NCBI GenBank assembly: GCA_026707735.1 | Contig: JAPOWH010000004.1 | Span: 34,306 to 98,305, forward strand | Origin: Gammaproteobacteria bacterium | Lineage (GTDB): Bacteria > Pseudomonadota > Gammaproteobacteria > Pseudomonadales > Azotimanducaceae | DNA: 64,000 bases | Direction of reading: 5' to 3' | Shown: piece after piece, positions 36,454 through 45,985 of the stretch | How positions within the stretch are numbered: the stretch's first letter is position 1 | Layout: each line of letters opens with the position of its first letter | The notes under the pieces: model-generated | Told to the model about the DNA's origin: nothing | Database searches by the model: none | Seen by the model: the letters and a program-made list of their open reading frames with translations, nothing else | Position numbers and translations under genes: made by a program

Positions 36454-37662
36454 ATGAGACCGTTGCAGGGAGTTCGCGTTCTTGACTTTACGCATGTTCT
36501 GGCTGGACCATTCTGTACACGCGTACTTGCGGACATGGGAGCGGACGTAGTCAAGGTGAATTCCGAGACGCGCGCACAGATCAATGCACCTATCGGTCCA
36601 TACTTCACGCTATGGAACAGAAACAAGCGAACCATTGCGCTTGACATGGCACAGGACGAAGCGCGGAAGATTGCCTTCGATCTAGCGTTAAGAGCCGATG
36701 TAGTAATCGACAACTTCTCGATGGGAGTATTGGAACGCTGGGGCATGGGTTACGTGGATGTAAGCAATCAAAACAAGTCGGTGATTTATGTGCAAATGTC
36801 AGGCATGGGCAGTGGCGGACCCTGGTCAAACTTTGTGACCTACGCGCCTACCATACATGCCCTGAGCGGTCTAACCTATACGACGGGCGTACCGGGACGA
36901 AGGGATATAGGCTTGGGGTACTCATACAACGACCATCAGGCGGGACTACACGCAGCCGTTGCCGTGCTATCAGCCATAGAAGCTCGAGAACACACTGGCA
37001 AGGGCCAACGCATTGATATTTCTCAGTTCGAGGTCGCCGTGAATCTCCTAGGTCCAACTTTTCTAAATTATTTCGCGAACGGCGAGGGGATCGAACCGTG
37101 TGGCAACGATCAGCCATACGATGAAATCGGGCCGCATGGTTGCTATCGTTGCGCTGGTCCGGCTAGCAATGATGTTCTTGGCGAACGGTGGATTGCGATA
37201 GCGTGCTTGAATGACTCTCAGTGGGAAGCCTTGCGAGCTTGCATGGGAAATCCGGAATGGTCTCGCGATGAGGTGTTTGCCACATCGGGTGGACGCTACC
37301 AGAACCGTCGCGAGCTTGATGAACGATTGAGCGCTTGGACCAAGGACCTTGACGCGTGGGAACTAATGCAAATGCTTCAAGCGGCAGGTGTGCCGGCTGG
37401 GGTTGTACAAGATGGAGTGGACCTCATGGAATTGGATCCCCAATTAATCGAGAAAAAGTTCATTCGTCGCATTGAGGAACCTCACCCGACCATGGGCAGT
37501 ACCTATGCCGACAAATTACCCATCGATTTTGAACACACTCCATGTGATTTATACGAGCGTTCACGAACCCTTGGCGAGGACAACGTGCAGATTCTCGCCG
37601 ATTGGCTTGGCGTCGACCAAAAATCCGTCATCCAAGGGGAAGAGGACGGATATTTGCGTTAG
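36454..37662 (+). CDS. CaiB/BaiF family III CoA-transferase lacking the catalytic Asp
   Basis: A 402-residue class III CoA-transferase-like protein with normal N-terminal segments (LQGVRVLDFTHVLAGPFCTR, LADMGADVVKVN) and the family ending. Where the active Asp should be it reads VTYAPTIHALSGLT, with no aspartate in that loop. A pair of CaiB-like subunits is known in benzylsuccinate CoA-transferase (BbsEF). Here the neighbour at 35285 has the Asp, so this one may be the structural partner. ATG at 36454 follows GGTGGGG and starts 2 bases after the upstream stop; the upstream GTG at 36439 is not needed. Confidence 0.8.
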   Translation: MRPLQGVRVLDFTHVLAGPFCTRVLADMGADVVKVNSETRAQINAPIGPYFTLWNRNKRTIALDMAQDEARKIAFDLALRADVVIDNFSMGVLERWGMGYVDVSNQNKSVIYVQMSGMGSGGPWSNFVTYAPTIHALSGLTYTTGVPGRRDIGLGYSYNDHQAGLHAAVAVLSAIEAREHTGKGQRIDISQFEVAVNLLGPTFLNYFANGEGIEPCGNDQPYDEIGPHGCYRCAGPASNDVLGERWIAIACLNDSQWEALRACMGNPEWSRDEVFATSGGRYQNRRELDERLSAWTKDLDAWELMQMLQAAGVPAGVVQDGVDLMELDPQLIEKKFIRRIEEPHPTMGSTYADKLPIDFEHTPCDLYERSRTLGEDNVQILADWLGVDQKSVIQGEEDGYLR

Positions 37663-37728
37663 CACTTCGGGCCAATAACTCCATCAATAGCACCGAATTA
37701 CCATTTTTCAACAGACAGGAGCAGACAC

Positions 37729-38958
37729 TTGCAGACTCTAACCGCGCGTAATATAAACTCAATTCCGCTTCTTGGTGTGCTTTGTCTTTGTAGCGTGGCC
37801 GGCGCCGCGGAAGATCGCGACCACGTCCAATTCACAAAGGAAACACTTGTCGTTGATTCGCACATCGACACTCCGTTTGCGCTCACTCGGAAACCAGGGA
37901 GTGTCATAGAAGGGGCTCCCGTTCTCGAGTTCGATTACCCCAAGGCACGTGCGGGCGGACTAGATGTTGCTTTCATGGCCATTTACGTTCCAGCAGCTCG
38001 GGAAGACGATGGAACGGCAATGGAGTTTGCGAATCAGCTCATTGATTCCGTTGAGGAAATTGTGGAACAAGCACCCGACAAGTTTGCGTTGGCCACCTGC
38101 ACTGCGGACATACGAAAGATCAAGGAGCTAGGACTAATTGCGCTTCCCATGGGACTGGAGAATGGCGCCCCCATCAAGGGAAAGCTCGACAACTTTAACC
38201 ATCTGATCGAACGTGGCATTCGTTACATAACTCTTGCGCACTCCAAGAACAACCACCTGGCTGATTCCTCATACGATGATGGTCCATTGTGGGAGGGCCT
38301 TTCGGGGTTTGGTATAGAAATGGTTGAAGAGATGAACGATCGAGGAATCATGGTTGACATCTCCCACCTAACCGACGATGCAGCATGGAAGGTGCTAGAA
38401 ATTAGCAAGACTCCGGTGGTTGCTACGCATTCTTCGCTTCGCCATTTCGTTCCAGGATTTCACAGGAATATATCGGACGAAATGGTCATTGCCGTTGCCA
38501 AAGCCGGAGGTGTTGTCATGATTAATTTTGGCAGCGGATTCGTCAATGCGGAGTCCCGGGCTTGGTCGGATCGAAGACGAGAGAAAGCCGAAGAGCTAAA
38601 CGCCAAGTACCCCGACGACTCAGCGATGGTGACCGCACTGCTGCTCGAGTATGCCGAGGAAAACCCATATCCGTTCGCCGATGTCGCCAAAGTCGTGGAC
38701 CACATTGATCGCGTAGTGGAATTGACGAGCGTAAATCACGTGGGATTGGGATCTGACTTTGAAGGCGTCGGTGGAACCTTGCCCAACGGACTAAAGGATG
38801 CCTCTGGAATTCCCAACATTGTGAAGGAGCTTTGGGTACGCGGCTACTCTATTGACGATACCAAGAAAATTCTTGGAGAGAACTTCATGCGCGTTTGGGG
38901 TGCGGTGGAGAGGCACGCGGAGGCACAAGGAAACCAGGTGGTCTGCCAACACGAGTAG
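37729..38958 (+). CDS. Membrane dipeptidase (peptidase M19), exported
   Basis: A 409-residue metallo-dipeptidase of the renal dipeptidase family with a signal peptide (PLLGVLCLCSVAGAAE). The zinc ligands appear in VVDSHIDTP (HxD), PMGLENGAP (Glu), VVATHSSLRH (His), and GLGSDFEGVGGTLP (Asp). Substrates are dipeptides, including D-amino-acid dipeptides. The TTG at 37729 starts it, with AGGAG 7 bases upstream. It follows the CoA-transferase pair by 66 bases on the same strand and could be read from the same transcript. Confidence 0.88.
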   Translation: MQTLTARNINSIPLLGVLCLCSVAGAAEDRDHVQFTKETLVVDSHIDTPFALTRKPGSVIEGAPVLEFDYPKARAGGLDVAFMAIYVPAAREDDGTAMEFANQLIDSVEEIVEQAPDKFALATCTADIRKIKELGLIALPMGLENGAPIKGKLDNFNHLIERGIRYITLAHSKNNHLADSSYDDGPLWEGLSGFGIEMVEEMNDRGIMVDISHLTDDAAWKVLEISKTPVVATHSSLRHFVPGFHRNISDEMVIAVAKAGGVVMINFGSGFVNAESRAWSDRRREKAEELNAKYPDDSAMVTALLLEYAEENPYPFADVAKVVDHIDRVVELTSVNHVGLGSDFEGVGGTLPNGLKDASGIPNIVKELWVRGYSIDDTKKILGENFMRVWGAVERHAEAQGNQVVCQHE

Positions 38959-39428
38959 TCGAGTTTATTAGTCGAATGTTTTCTGGTTACGACTGGTTTT
39001 GACGCAATCGATATGACTATGAGGCTTGTAACCTGACGTCGGTTGAAGTCGGTATGGTCTTAATTCCCTCTACTGACAAGCCGGCTTGCCGAAGTGTTTT
39101 TGTGGCCTTCGCATGAGCGAGAAACACCTTGCTCTTGTCCATCTAATCCAAGCCGTGACGTTCAAAATTGCAGGATCAATAGCCATATATCCCTGTAGTT
39201 CATGGCGGTGGAACATGCTACGCAGAATGCGTCTTACGTGTGGTGATTGCAATCCCATGGTTTGACTGATCTTCAACTTGCTAAGCCGGAACTGCAGCAA
39301 TAGGACAGACGAACTCGTTCTCGACTACAACGAAACTGGGCGAGTGGCAACCGCACTCGCCCAGCGAATGGCACTAACCGCGACTTGTGTGGACCGGACC
39401 CTTAGGTTCGCGGTCCATGTGGGTGGTG
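38959..39428. other. Convergent intergenic gap
   Basis: About 470 bases between the dipeptidase and the thioredoxin-like lipoprotein genes, which converge here. No gene is supported. The strong hairpin at 39336-39364 is listed separately. Confidence 0.4.
39336..39364 (-). terminator. Hairpin likely ending the thioredoxin-lipoprotein transcript
   Basis: A perfect 11-base-pair inverted repeat (CTGGGCGAGTG and CACTCGCCCAG) with a 7-base loop. Read on the minus strand it lies 65 bases past the stop of the gene at 39429 and is followed by TTTCGTTG, a short U-rich tract. This fits an intrinsic terminator, but the tract is interrupted, so strength is unclear. Confidence 0.55.
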
Positions 39429-41384
39429 TTATCCTCCCATATCGTCTGTGCCTGGATCTTCCGATTGCTCTGTTTCGCCATGATCCAATTCGTCTTCCGC
39501 AGGCAATTCGCCAAACCGTTGTGCAAGCGCGTCTTCCAGCATCTGGGGATGAACGTGCTTCTTCAAAACGCATCCATTAGAGTCCACCAGGTACGCCTTA
39601 GGAATGAAGCCCACTCCGTAGGAAACGGCAACGGGACCTTCCCAATCCTTGAGCTCGCCCAGATCTATCCACGGAATTTCATGCTCGATCGACGCCTCAT
39701 TCCAGTCGTCAAAATTGTCGTCGATAGAAACGCCGACAATTTCGAACCCTTGATTGCTATATGCAGTGTATAGCCGCTTCAAGTCCGGGAATGTAGCGAT
39801 GCAGGGCCCACACCATGAAGCCCAAAAGTCAATGAGGGTGACCTGATTGTCAGCAAGAATGTCGTAGAGTGCCATATCGACGCCGTCTGCGTTCGCCAAA
39901 GTAAACGCCGGCACCTTCTGTCCTTGAAGCAACGTACCATCGTTTTCATTTCTCTCAATGCGAACGACCAGGTCGTCCCTCGCGGGTGTGACTCGTTGTG
40001 CAACAATTTCAGGATTGAGTTGCTCCGCGAGTCTATCGTAGACCGGCAAAGCAAGGTGGCTATCTTCGCCGTTTGGACTAATTGCACCTAACTCCATCGC
40101 GAGCAAGACATTTATTGGGTTGTCGGAATTGTCAACAATCTCCCTCATTGCGGCGTTCTTCATTTGCCCCAATTCTCTTTGCAGAGTTTCGTACTCTGGT
40201 TCGCCTTCCCTTGGTTCGTTTGAGAAGAACATTGCTGCCATGGAACGATGAGTCTGATCTATGACTACATCTTCACATCCTTCGGCAGGCTCGAGTGTGG
40301 AATCTTGGGATTCTTCTGCGACTAGCTCCAAGTCGGCATCAGTCTCCACAGCATTCTCGCTATCGGTTTCTGTATCAGCATCTGAATTGTCTTGATCATT
40401 AGTGTCTGATACGTCTGTCGTCTGTGCATCTGTCTCGCTCATCGCGTCCTGTTCTGCCATGTAGGCGACATATGCTGTTTCGTACGCTTCAAACTTGTCT
40501 TGATACTCCGTCGATTGCTCCCAACTCTCAATCAATTCAGCGTGTTTTCCTTCACCTGAGGTAACGAACAGGTAGTCTTCTCCACGCAATTCAACGTCGT
40601 AGCTCACTTTAGGTTCTGCTACAAATCGTGAATTAACAAAGACATAGTCCTCCATTGAGTACTGCGTGGAGAGGTAAAAAGTGACAATCTGAGCGTCGCT
40701 CACATCTGCCTCAATCAAGAACTTCCCCTCGTTGAGCATGACGTAACCCAGCGAAAATGATTGCATTGACCCGTCGTTGTAGCTGCGTCCATAGACACCA
40801 ATCGTGGCCATGTTCAAGTCTCTGTCGATCTCGCTGAAGTCTCCTGAAATGACAAGTTTCTTGTCTGGATCCTGGCTACTCCGAGACTCGCCCAAAACAA
40901 ATAGCCCATCTGCTGGATATTCGTTCATATCGTCAACCAAAACCATGGAAATGGGTTTGCCGCCGGGCGTGAGCAGGGCGGTTGCCACAAGCTCCTCTTC
41001 TCCGACCTTCGCCGTCACTTTCACTTCAGTAGCAGTCTCAATTTCTCCACTAATCGTGAATTTTCCATCCACAAGAGGTGCAGAAGCCAGCTCTTCTTCT
41101 ATTGTCTCGCCATCCTCGCCTTCGACGTTATGCGAAACCGCAACGATGGCTGTCGACCAGTCCACTACGGGCTCTTCAGGCTCGGCGACTTCCTCGCCGG
41201 CAGCATCGTTAGCATCTTCCATTTCGTTCGAACCTGCTGTATCGTTTTCCGTTACCTCGGGAGGCTCAGGTTCAACGACTAGGAGTTCGCCAGCGATCAT
41301 GTAGCTTTTTGAGGGGGCGCCGCTACAGCCAGTCAAGAGACCGGCGATGACGAACAGGCCCATAAAAACAAATAGCTTCTTCAT
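39429..41384 (-). CDS. Thioredoxin-domain lipoprotein (TlpA/ResA-like)
   Basis: A 651-residue protein with a lipobox LLTGC after a hydrophobic segment (start ATG 41384, AGGAGG upstream). The middle third resembles the DUF4369-type beta-domain found before TlpA domains. An acidic, Asp/Ser/Thr-rich low-complexity linker (about residues 310-370, rich in ETD, SDAD and ENAVE) follows. The last about 150 residues are a TlpA thioredoxin fold: FDFWASWCGPCIA-type active site (around residue 520, WCGPC), and FIPKAYLVDSNG with the cis-proline loop. It should act in the periplasm as a disulfide oxidoreductase. Upstream of it lies the DegP-like gene on the same strand. Confidence 0.82.
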   Translation of the reverse strand: MKKLFVFMGLFVIAGLLTGCSGAPSKSYMIAGELLVVEPEPPEVTENDTAGSNEMEDANDAAGEEVAEPEEPVVDWSTAIVAVSHNVEGEDGETIEEELASAPLVDGKFTISGEIETATEVKVTAKVGEEELVATALLTPGGKPISMVLVDDMNEYPADGLFVLGESRSSQDPDKKLVISGDFSEIDRDLNMATIGVYGRSYNDGSMQSFSLGYVMLNEGKFLIEADVSDAQIVTFYLSTQYSMEDYVFVNSRFVAEPKVSYDVELRGEDYLFVTSGEGKHAELIESWEQSTEYQDKFEAYETAYVAYMAEQDAMSETDAQTTDVSDTNDQDNSDADTETDSENAVETDADLELVAEESQDSTLEPAEGCEDVVIDQTHRSMAAMFFSNEPREGEPEYETLQRELGQMKNAAMREIVDNSDNPINVLLAMELGAISPNGEDSHLALPVYDRLAEQLNPEIVAQRVTPARDDLVVRIERNENDGTLLQGQKVPAFTLANADGVDMALYDILADNQVTLIDFWASWCGPCIATFPDLKRLYTAYSNQGFEIVGVSIDDNFDDWNEASIEHEIPWIDLGELKDWEGPVAVSYGVGFIPKAYLVDSNGCVLKKHVHPQMLEDALAQRFGELPAEDELDHGETEQSEDPGTDDMGG

Positions 41385-41790
41385 TGAAATTCTGCCTCCT
41401 TGACAGTGACTTAAGCTCCAAAGCTGGAATCGAAATCCAATATAGGTTACGCATTTGAATTTCGTGCTACCACAAAGAAAAACCAATTGTTGTGAAGTGG
41501 TTTTGCTTGCAATCGCTAAGGGACATTTTGCACACAATTGAAACAATTTTTTCGACTGTCTCAGCGCTCTGCGTGAGGTGCCACGTTCGAGAGCTGTGTG
41601 TCAGAGCCCAGTAGGGCTTCAGGTGTAGCGGACGAAAGTTTGCATGTCTTGGTGTACGGACGAGTGCCGGGAAGACCTATTTCAGCGTCTAAAGTGTCAA
41701 CTGGGAAGCGTTGGATCCACAGTAGGCTTCTGTTAGTGCAACCAACTCTTATTGAATCAGGCGCTGATGTCGAGCTTGTCTCTTGAGATG
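41385..41790. other. Intergenic gap upstream of the thioredoxin lipoprotein
   Basis: About 400 bases between the DegP-like gene and the TlpA-like gene, both on the minus strand. A TATATT appears on the minus strand upstream of the TlpA-like start, without a convincing -35. No gene is seen. Confidence 0.35.
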
Positions 41791-43113
41791 TTAGTTAGGG
41801 AATATCAGAGTGTATGTTCGACGATCGCGGTAGTAGCGAATCCCAGCAATTTCATAATTGGTCGCCAATTCGCGAAATTGATCGAGAGAATCCACGCGAA
41901 ACCTGTTCACTGCAACGATCACATCGTCCTTGCGCAGTCCAAGTGAGTAGGCGACGCTTGACTTATCAATTTCGGAGACAACCACTCCGCGACCATCCAC
42001 GACGTTGTAAGCATCGTGTGAGACTTTCAAATTATCGAAATCAACACCACTGAATTGAGCTGAAAGTTCGCCTCCCCGCACGACAAATGCTTCGCCAATT
42101 GTCACATCGATTTTCTGACGTTGGCCTTGGCGTATGAACTCCACGTTAACTGATTCGCCAACACGTTTTAGGCTCACCCGTGCTCTGAGAGCATTGGGAT
42201 CGGCAACAACGTCGCCATCTATGGCGACAATCACATCCTCGATCATTAGGCCTGCTTTCTCGGCGGACGAACCCTCAACAATATCAGTGATAACGGCTCC
42301 GTCAAGCGAATCTAACTCGTAGACTTCCGCATCCTGCGTCGTAACCCCCTTCATTTGGATTCCTAGAACTCCTCGACTGATCCGTCCATGTTCGATAAGT
42401 TGCGCGACAACTGATGAAACCATGTTGGAAGGAATGGCGAAACCGATTCCCACACTGCCGGAGCTTCCGACGATCGCAGTATTGATACCGATCACCTGAC
42501 CCTCCAGGTTTACCAAGGGTCCGCCGGAATTTCCTGGGTTGATTGCGGCATCGGTTTGAATGAAGTTCTCGTACTCTTCGATGTCAAGACCTGTACGTCC
42601 CAGTGCACTAATGATTCCTGACGTAACAGTTTGGCCAAACCCAAACGGATTGCCTATGGCTACAACGTAGTCTCCAACTCGCAGGTCATCGGATTTTCCA
42701 AGATTGAGTTCCTGAAGATCGTCAGCTTCAATGCGTAGCAGTGCGACGTCTGTGTCGGGGTCACTTCCGAGAACAGACGCAGTGAATTCACGACGGTCCA
42801 ATAGAGTAACGACAATTTCCTCTGCTCCAGAGACTACGTGGTGGTTGGTAACAACAAAGCCCTTTTCCGCATCGATAATTAGCCCTGATCCAGCGCTCTG
42901 ACGCTCGTGGTACCGTCGCGGACCTGAAGGTCCCCAATATCCACGTGTTGGAACAGCCGCGATTCTCTTTACCTGAATGTTGACTACTGCGGGAGTTACG
43001 TTTTCGAGCATCGGGGCCAACGAAGTTGTCCCGTCGTGAGGATGTGAATGAACCACCGCTCCCACACCGAGCAACACTAAGCATGCAAAAATCCCCAAAA
43101 TCTTGTGTGTCAT
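41791..43113 (-). CDS. DegP/DegQ-like periplasmic serine protease
   Basis: A 440-residue trypsin-fold protease with a signal peptide. The catalytic triad is visible: His 92 in TNHHVV, Asp 122 in DTDVALLRI, and Ser 196 in NPGNSGGPL, followed by two PDZ domains (about residues 255-340, with VLGIQMKGV and AGLMIEDVIVAIDG, and 350-440, with GVVVSEIDKSS). In the family it degrades misfolded periplasmic proteins. ATG at 43113 with GGAGA 7 bases upstream is chosen; the longer frame to 43293 would put basic cytoplasmic residues before the signal peptide. Confidence 0.93.
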   Translation of the reverse strand: MTHKILGIFACLVLLGVGAVVHSHPHDGTTSLAPMLENVTPAVVNIQVKRIAAVPTRGYWGPSGPRRYHERQSAGSGLIIDAEKGFVVTNHHVVSGAEEIVVTLLDRREFTASVLGSDPDTDVALLRIEADDLQELNLGKSDDLRVGDYVVAIGNPFGFGQTVTSGIISALGRTGLDIEEYENFIQTDAAINPGNSGGPLVNLEGQVIGINTAIVGSSGSVGIGFAIPSNMVSSVVAQLIEHGRISRGVLGIQMKGVTTQDAEVYELDSLDGAVITDIVEGSSAEKAGLMIEDVIVAIDGDVVADPNALRARVSLKRVGESVNVEFIRQGQRQKIDVTIGEAFVVRGGELSAQFSGVDFDNLKVSHDAYNVVDGRGVVVSEIDKSSVAYSLGLRKDDVIVAVNRFRVDSLDQFRELATNYEIAGIRYYRDRRTYTLIFPN

Positions 43114-43289
43114 TGCATTCTCCGATGTGTGCTGATTTGCCAATTTATGGCGATAAAGTCCAATGCTCTGCGCTGAGCGGCGTCGCCGGCGCGCGATTTG
43201 TCGTAAGTCGGTTATGTTTGCGCCAATTAACCACATCCAGCAAATTTTACCTTTACTACAACCCATAGATAGGTGCGACCGGCAAAAGT

Positions 43290-44474
43290 TCAACTGCTGC
43301 GCGTCGACTCCAAGGCGTCATAGTTGTAGATCGTGCGACTTAGGCGTTCCAAGGCAATTCTTGAACCCAGATCTCGTAACCATGACCAAGGTTTGGGCAT
43401 GTGATACGCCATTCCCACGAGTTCTGAGTATTTCTGAATCTTTCGCGCCCGTGCTCTTCGTACTGCCTCGTACTTGACTATTGCACGCATCGGATTCTGT
43501 GTATCGCTAGTAACACACTGAGCCAATGCAAAGGCATCTTCGATCGCGAGGGCAGCGCCCTGAGCCAAAAAAGGAAGAATGCAGTGGCAAGCATCGCCCA
43601 ACAAGGTGCCCCGCCCCTTTGTCCAGCCTCCGGGAATCTGGTTGTGCCGAAACAAGCCCCATCGATAGAGTTTGTGTTGGTCGATAGCATCAATTAGCTT
43701 ACCGACATCCTTGTGCCAGCGTGCGAAATACTGTCGAAGTTCCGACACAGACCCCTGTTGCCCCCAGGAATCGCGCAACTCGGCACGAGATCTTGTAATG
43801 AACACGCAGTTTAGGTTGCCAATGTCGTCTATTGGGTAGTGCACGATATGCCCCTTCGGACCACACCAAACGGTGGTCTCCTTGCCGACGGACTGGACTT
43901 CATCCTCTCGGTTCAGAATTGTTCGCCATGCCACCCATCCCGAGTATGGGGGATTGTAGTTTGTACCCATCAGTCTACGCACTGTCGATCGCATACCGTC
44001 GGCTCCAACAACCAAAACGCCGCAGTATTGGCCACTAGGGCTTGATATGGTCACTTGTCCACCGGAGTCACACAGTTCGACGACTTCATCTTCCTGAAGG
44101 AGCTGAATGTTGGGATTGTTCTGAACTCCCTGCAGGAGAATGCGGACTAGGGTCGACCGCAAGATTTGGACATAAGGAAATCCACAACGATTCTCGACGA
44201 TTTCTCCCAATGGCAGTCGGGCAATTGCTCGACCTGATTTCCAATCGCGTGTTAGGACATCGGTTACTGACATTGAATTGGCCATAAGATCATCCTGCAA
44301 TCCAATCTGAAACAGCAGGCGGGTAGCGTTTGGCGAAAGCTGAATGCCAGCGCCAGAACGATCCTCAAACCTGTTGCGTTCAAACACAATCGTTGGAATG
44401 CCGTGTTGCCCTAGGGCCAGGGAAGCACAAAGTCCGCCGATGCCACCACCGACAATCAGTACTGGAAGACTCAC
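43290..44474 (-). CDS. FAD-dependent aromatic hydroxylase-like monooxygenase
   Basis: A 394-residue class A flavoprotein monooxygenase. The dinucleotide-binding motif is VLIVGGGIGGLCASLAL at the N-terminus, followed by FERN, a DG motif in VVGADGMRSTVRRLMG, and the GD motif LLGDACHCILPFLAQGAALAIEDA near residue 296. The sequence is close in layout to salicylate-hydroxylase-like enzymes. The GTG at 44474 starts it two bases beyond the stop of the PhyH gene, implying one operon with the PhyH and the peroxiredoxin. Substrate unknown. Confidence 0.85.
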   Translation of the reverse strand: MSLPVLIVGGGIGGLCASLALGQHGIPTIVFERNRFEDRSGAGIQLSPNATRLLFQIGLQDDLMANSMSVTDVLTRDWKSGRAIARLPLGEIVENRCGFPYVQILRSTLVRILLQGVQNNPNIQLLQEDEVVELCDSGGQVTISSPSGQYCGVLVVGADGMRSTVRRLMGTNYNPPYSGWVAWRTILNREDEVQSVGKETTVWCGPKGHIVHYPIDDIGNLNCVFITRSRAELRDSWGQQGSVSELRQYFARWHKDVGKLIDAIDQHKLYRWGLFRHNQIPGGWTKGRGTLLGDACHCILPFLAQGAALAIEDAFALAQCVTSDTQNPMRAIVKYEAVRRARARKIQKYSELVGMAYHMPKPWSWLRDLGSRIALERLSRTIYNYDALESTRSS

Positions 44475-44475
44475 A

Positions 44476-45378
44476 TCAATCCGGTTGCTCGAGGATCGAG
44501 CGGGGGTCGTGCGCGTCTATATGGCCAACGCCAAAGCGACTTACACGGAGCCCAACAATTGCTTGAAGCTCCTTAGGAAAAGACTTTAGCTTTGTGCGAG
44601 TGTGCGCAAGCATCAGGTTTTCCTGCTGACGTTGAGAACCAGCACAGTAATTGATGGTAAGACCCCATCGACGTTCGTCGCTTGTGTTTGCTCCACCACC
44701 GTGATAGCACGTGCCGACAACGAAGCAAATGCTTCCCTTTGGCATTGTCGCAGGTATGGTCTCGAACTCACTTTGGTTGGTCGAGAGTTGACTCTCATGA
44801 GATGGCTTACTTGCATGTTCGTGGGGATAAAGAGGAAACCTATGGCTTCCGGGAATCAGTCGGGTAGCACCATTTTCCGGTGTAAAGTCAGACAGTGCCC
44901 ACATCGTGTTGCAAACTAAATTCTTGTGGGGCCTTTGGATACCGTAAAGTTGATCGTCACAATGAATTGCCTGTGCGGTCTCCCCAGGGTCGATTACAGC
45001 GGTACCCATAGTGGACAAAAGCATGTCTTCTCCGAGGACTCTTCGGACTACTTCAAGCACAAAAGAGTGGATAGCGACTCGTTCCCAAACTTCGCTCCGG
45101 TTCAAGAGATCAAAATACCGATGGGTCTGATAGCCGGTGAATTCCGTAGATTTCAGACTTGGAGGACCGGCGGATTCCAGCCGGCTTATCTCGCAACAGA
45201 TTTCGTCGCAAAACGCTAGATCGATTACGCCAGGGGCAATGCTGTAGCCCTGCTGCTCAATTTCTTCAACGTGGTGGGAGACGGTTGGGTGTTTGATGCT
45301 GGTGGATGCCCCGAGTTGCACAAAGCTACTCTGGCGGTGGTACGTATCGCAAATAGGGTTTTGGCGATTTCCAGCCAT
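44476..45378 (-). CDS. Phytanoyl-CoA dioxygenase-family enzyme, operon with peroxiredoxin
   Basis: A PhyH oxygenase of up to 300 residues. The HxD motif is in AIHCDDQLYG, and the distal histidine in TCYHGGGANTS, with RRWGLTINY giving the 2-oxoglutarate arginine. ATG at 45378 overlaps the 3' end of the peroxiredoxin gene by 53 bases; a GTG at 45321 begins just past its stop and would remove an N-terminal piece lacking PhyH similarity. No strong ribosome site decides between them. Positioned between peroxiredoxin and FAD monooxygenase genes on the same strand. Confidence 0.8.
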   Translation of the reverse strand: MAGNRQNPICDTYHRQSSFVQLGASTSIKHPTVSHHVEEIEQQGYSIAPGVIDLAFCDEICCEISRLESAGPPSLKSTEFTGYQTHRYFDLLNRSEVWERVAIHSFVLEVVRRVLGEDMLLSTMGTAVIDPGETAQAIHCDDQLYGIQRPHKNLVCNTMWALSDFTPENGATRLIPGSHRFPLYPHEHASKPSHESQLSTNQSEFETIPATMPKGSICFVVGTCYHGGGANTSDERRWGLTINYCAGSQRQQENLMLAHTRTKLKSFPKELQAIVGLRVSRFGVGHIDAHDPRSILEQPD

Positions 45379-45985
45379 TCGGATAGCGTTCTTTCGCTTC
45401 TTCGTCCGAAACTGCCGGAACAATTATCACGTCCTCGCCAGCCTGCCAGTTTACGGGCGTTGCCACTTGGTGTTTTGCAGTCAATTGGCAAGACTCCAAC
45501 AATCGAAGGACCTCGTCAAAGTTTCTTCCAGTACTCATGGGGTAGGTCAACATTGCTTTGATTCGCTTGTCCGGACCGATAACAAAAACTGATCTAACTG
45601 TAGCGTTGTCCGCTGCAGTCCGTCCAACGCTTGATGCGCCTGCGTCATCTGGAAGCATGTCGTATGCCTTGGCGACCGATAGGTCTGGGTCCCCGATTAG
45701 AGGATACGTCACAGCGTTGCCTTGTGTTTCTTCGATGTCTTGAAGCCATTCGTGATGGCTGTCAACAGGGTCAATCGAGAGTCCAATGATCTTGCAGCTT
45801 CGAATTGCGAACGCATCCTGCAGTCCAGCCATGTACCCTAGTTCTGTGGTGCAAACGGGCGTAAAGTCCTTTGGATGGGAAAACAAGATTGCCCAGTTGT
45901 CGCCGATCCAGTCGTGAAATGTAATTGTGCCGTGAGTAGTGTTAGCAACAAAGTTTGGGGCAATGGAGTTTATCCGTAAAGTCAT
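45326..45985 (-). CDS. 1-Cys peroxiredoxin (Prx6-like)
   Basis: A 219-residue peroxiredoxin. The peroxidatic cysteine is in FSHPKDFTPVCTTELGYM, and the C-terminal domain ends with YPNGWKSPKPYLRYVPPPE, characteristic of the Prx6 subfamily of about 215-220 residues. It reduces peroxides using the single cysteine. ATG at 45985. It starts a minus-strand operon with PhyH and FAD monooxygenase genes; oxygen-using enzymes give a plausible reason for a peroxide scavenger there, but this is inference. Confidence 0.92.
   Translation of the reverse strand: MTLRINSIAPNFVANTTHGTITFHDWIGDNWAILFSHPKDFTPVCTTELGYMAGLQDAFAIRSCKIIGLSIDPVDSHHEWLQDIEETQGNAVTYPLIGDPDLSVAKAYDMLPDDAGASSVGRTAADNATVRSVFVIGPDKRIKAMLTYPMSTGRNFDEVLRLLESCQLTAKHQVATPVNWQAGEDVIIVPAVSDEEAKERYPNGWKSPKPYLRYVPPPE

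Noticed and set aside
39070..39300. Minus-strand open frame of 76 codons
   Set aside because: No homology recognised, no ribosome site, basic and aromatic composition typical of a random frame.
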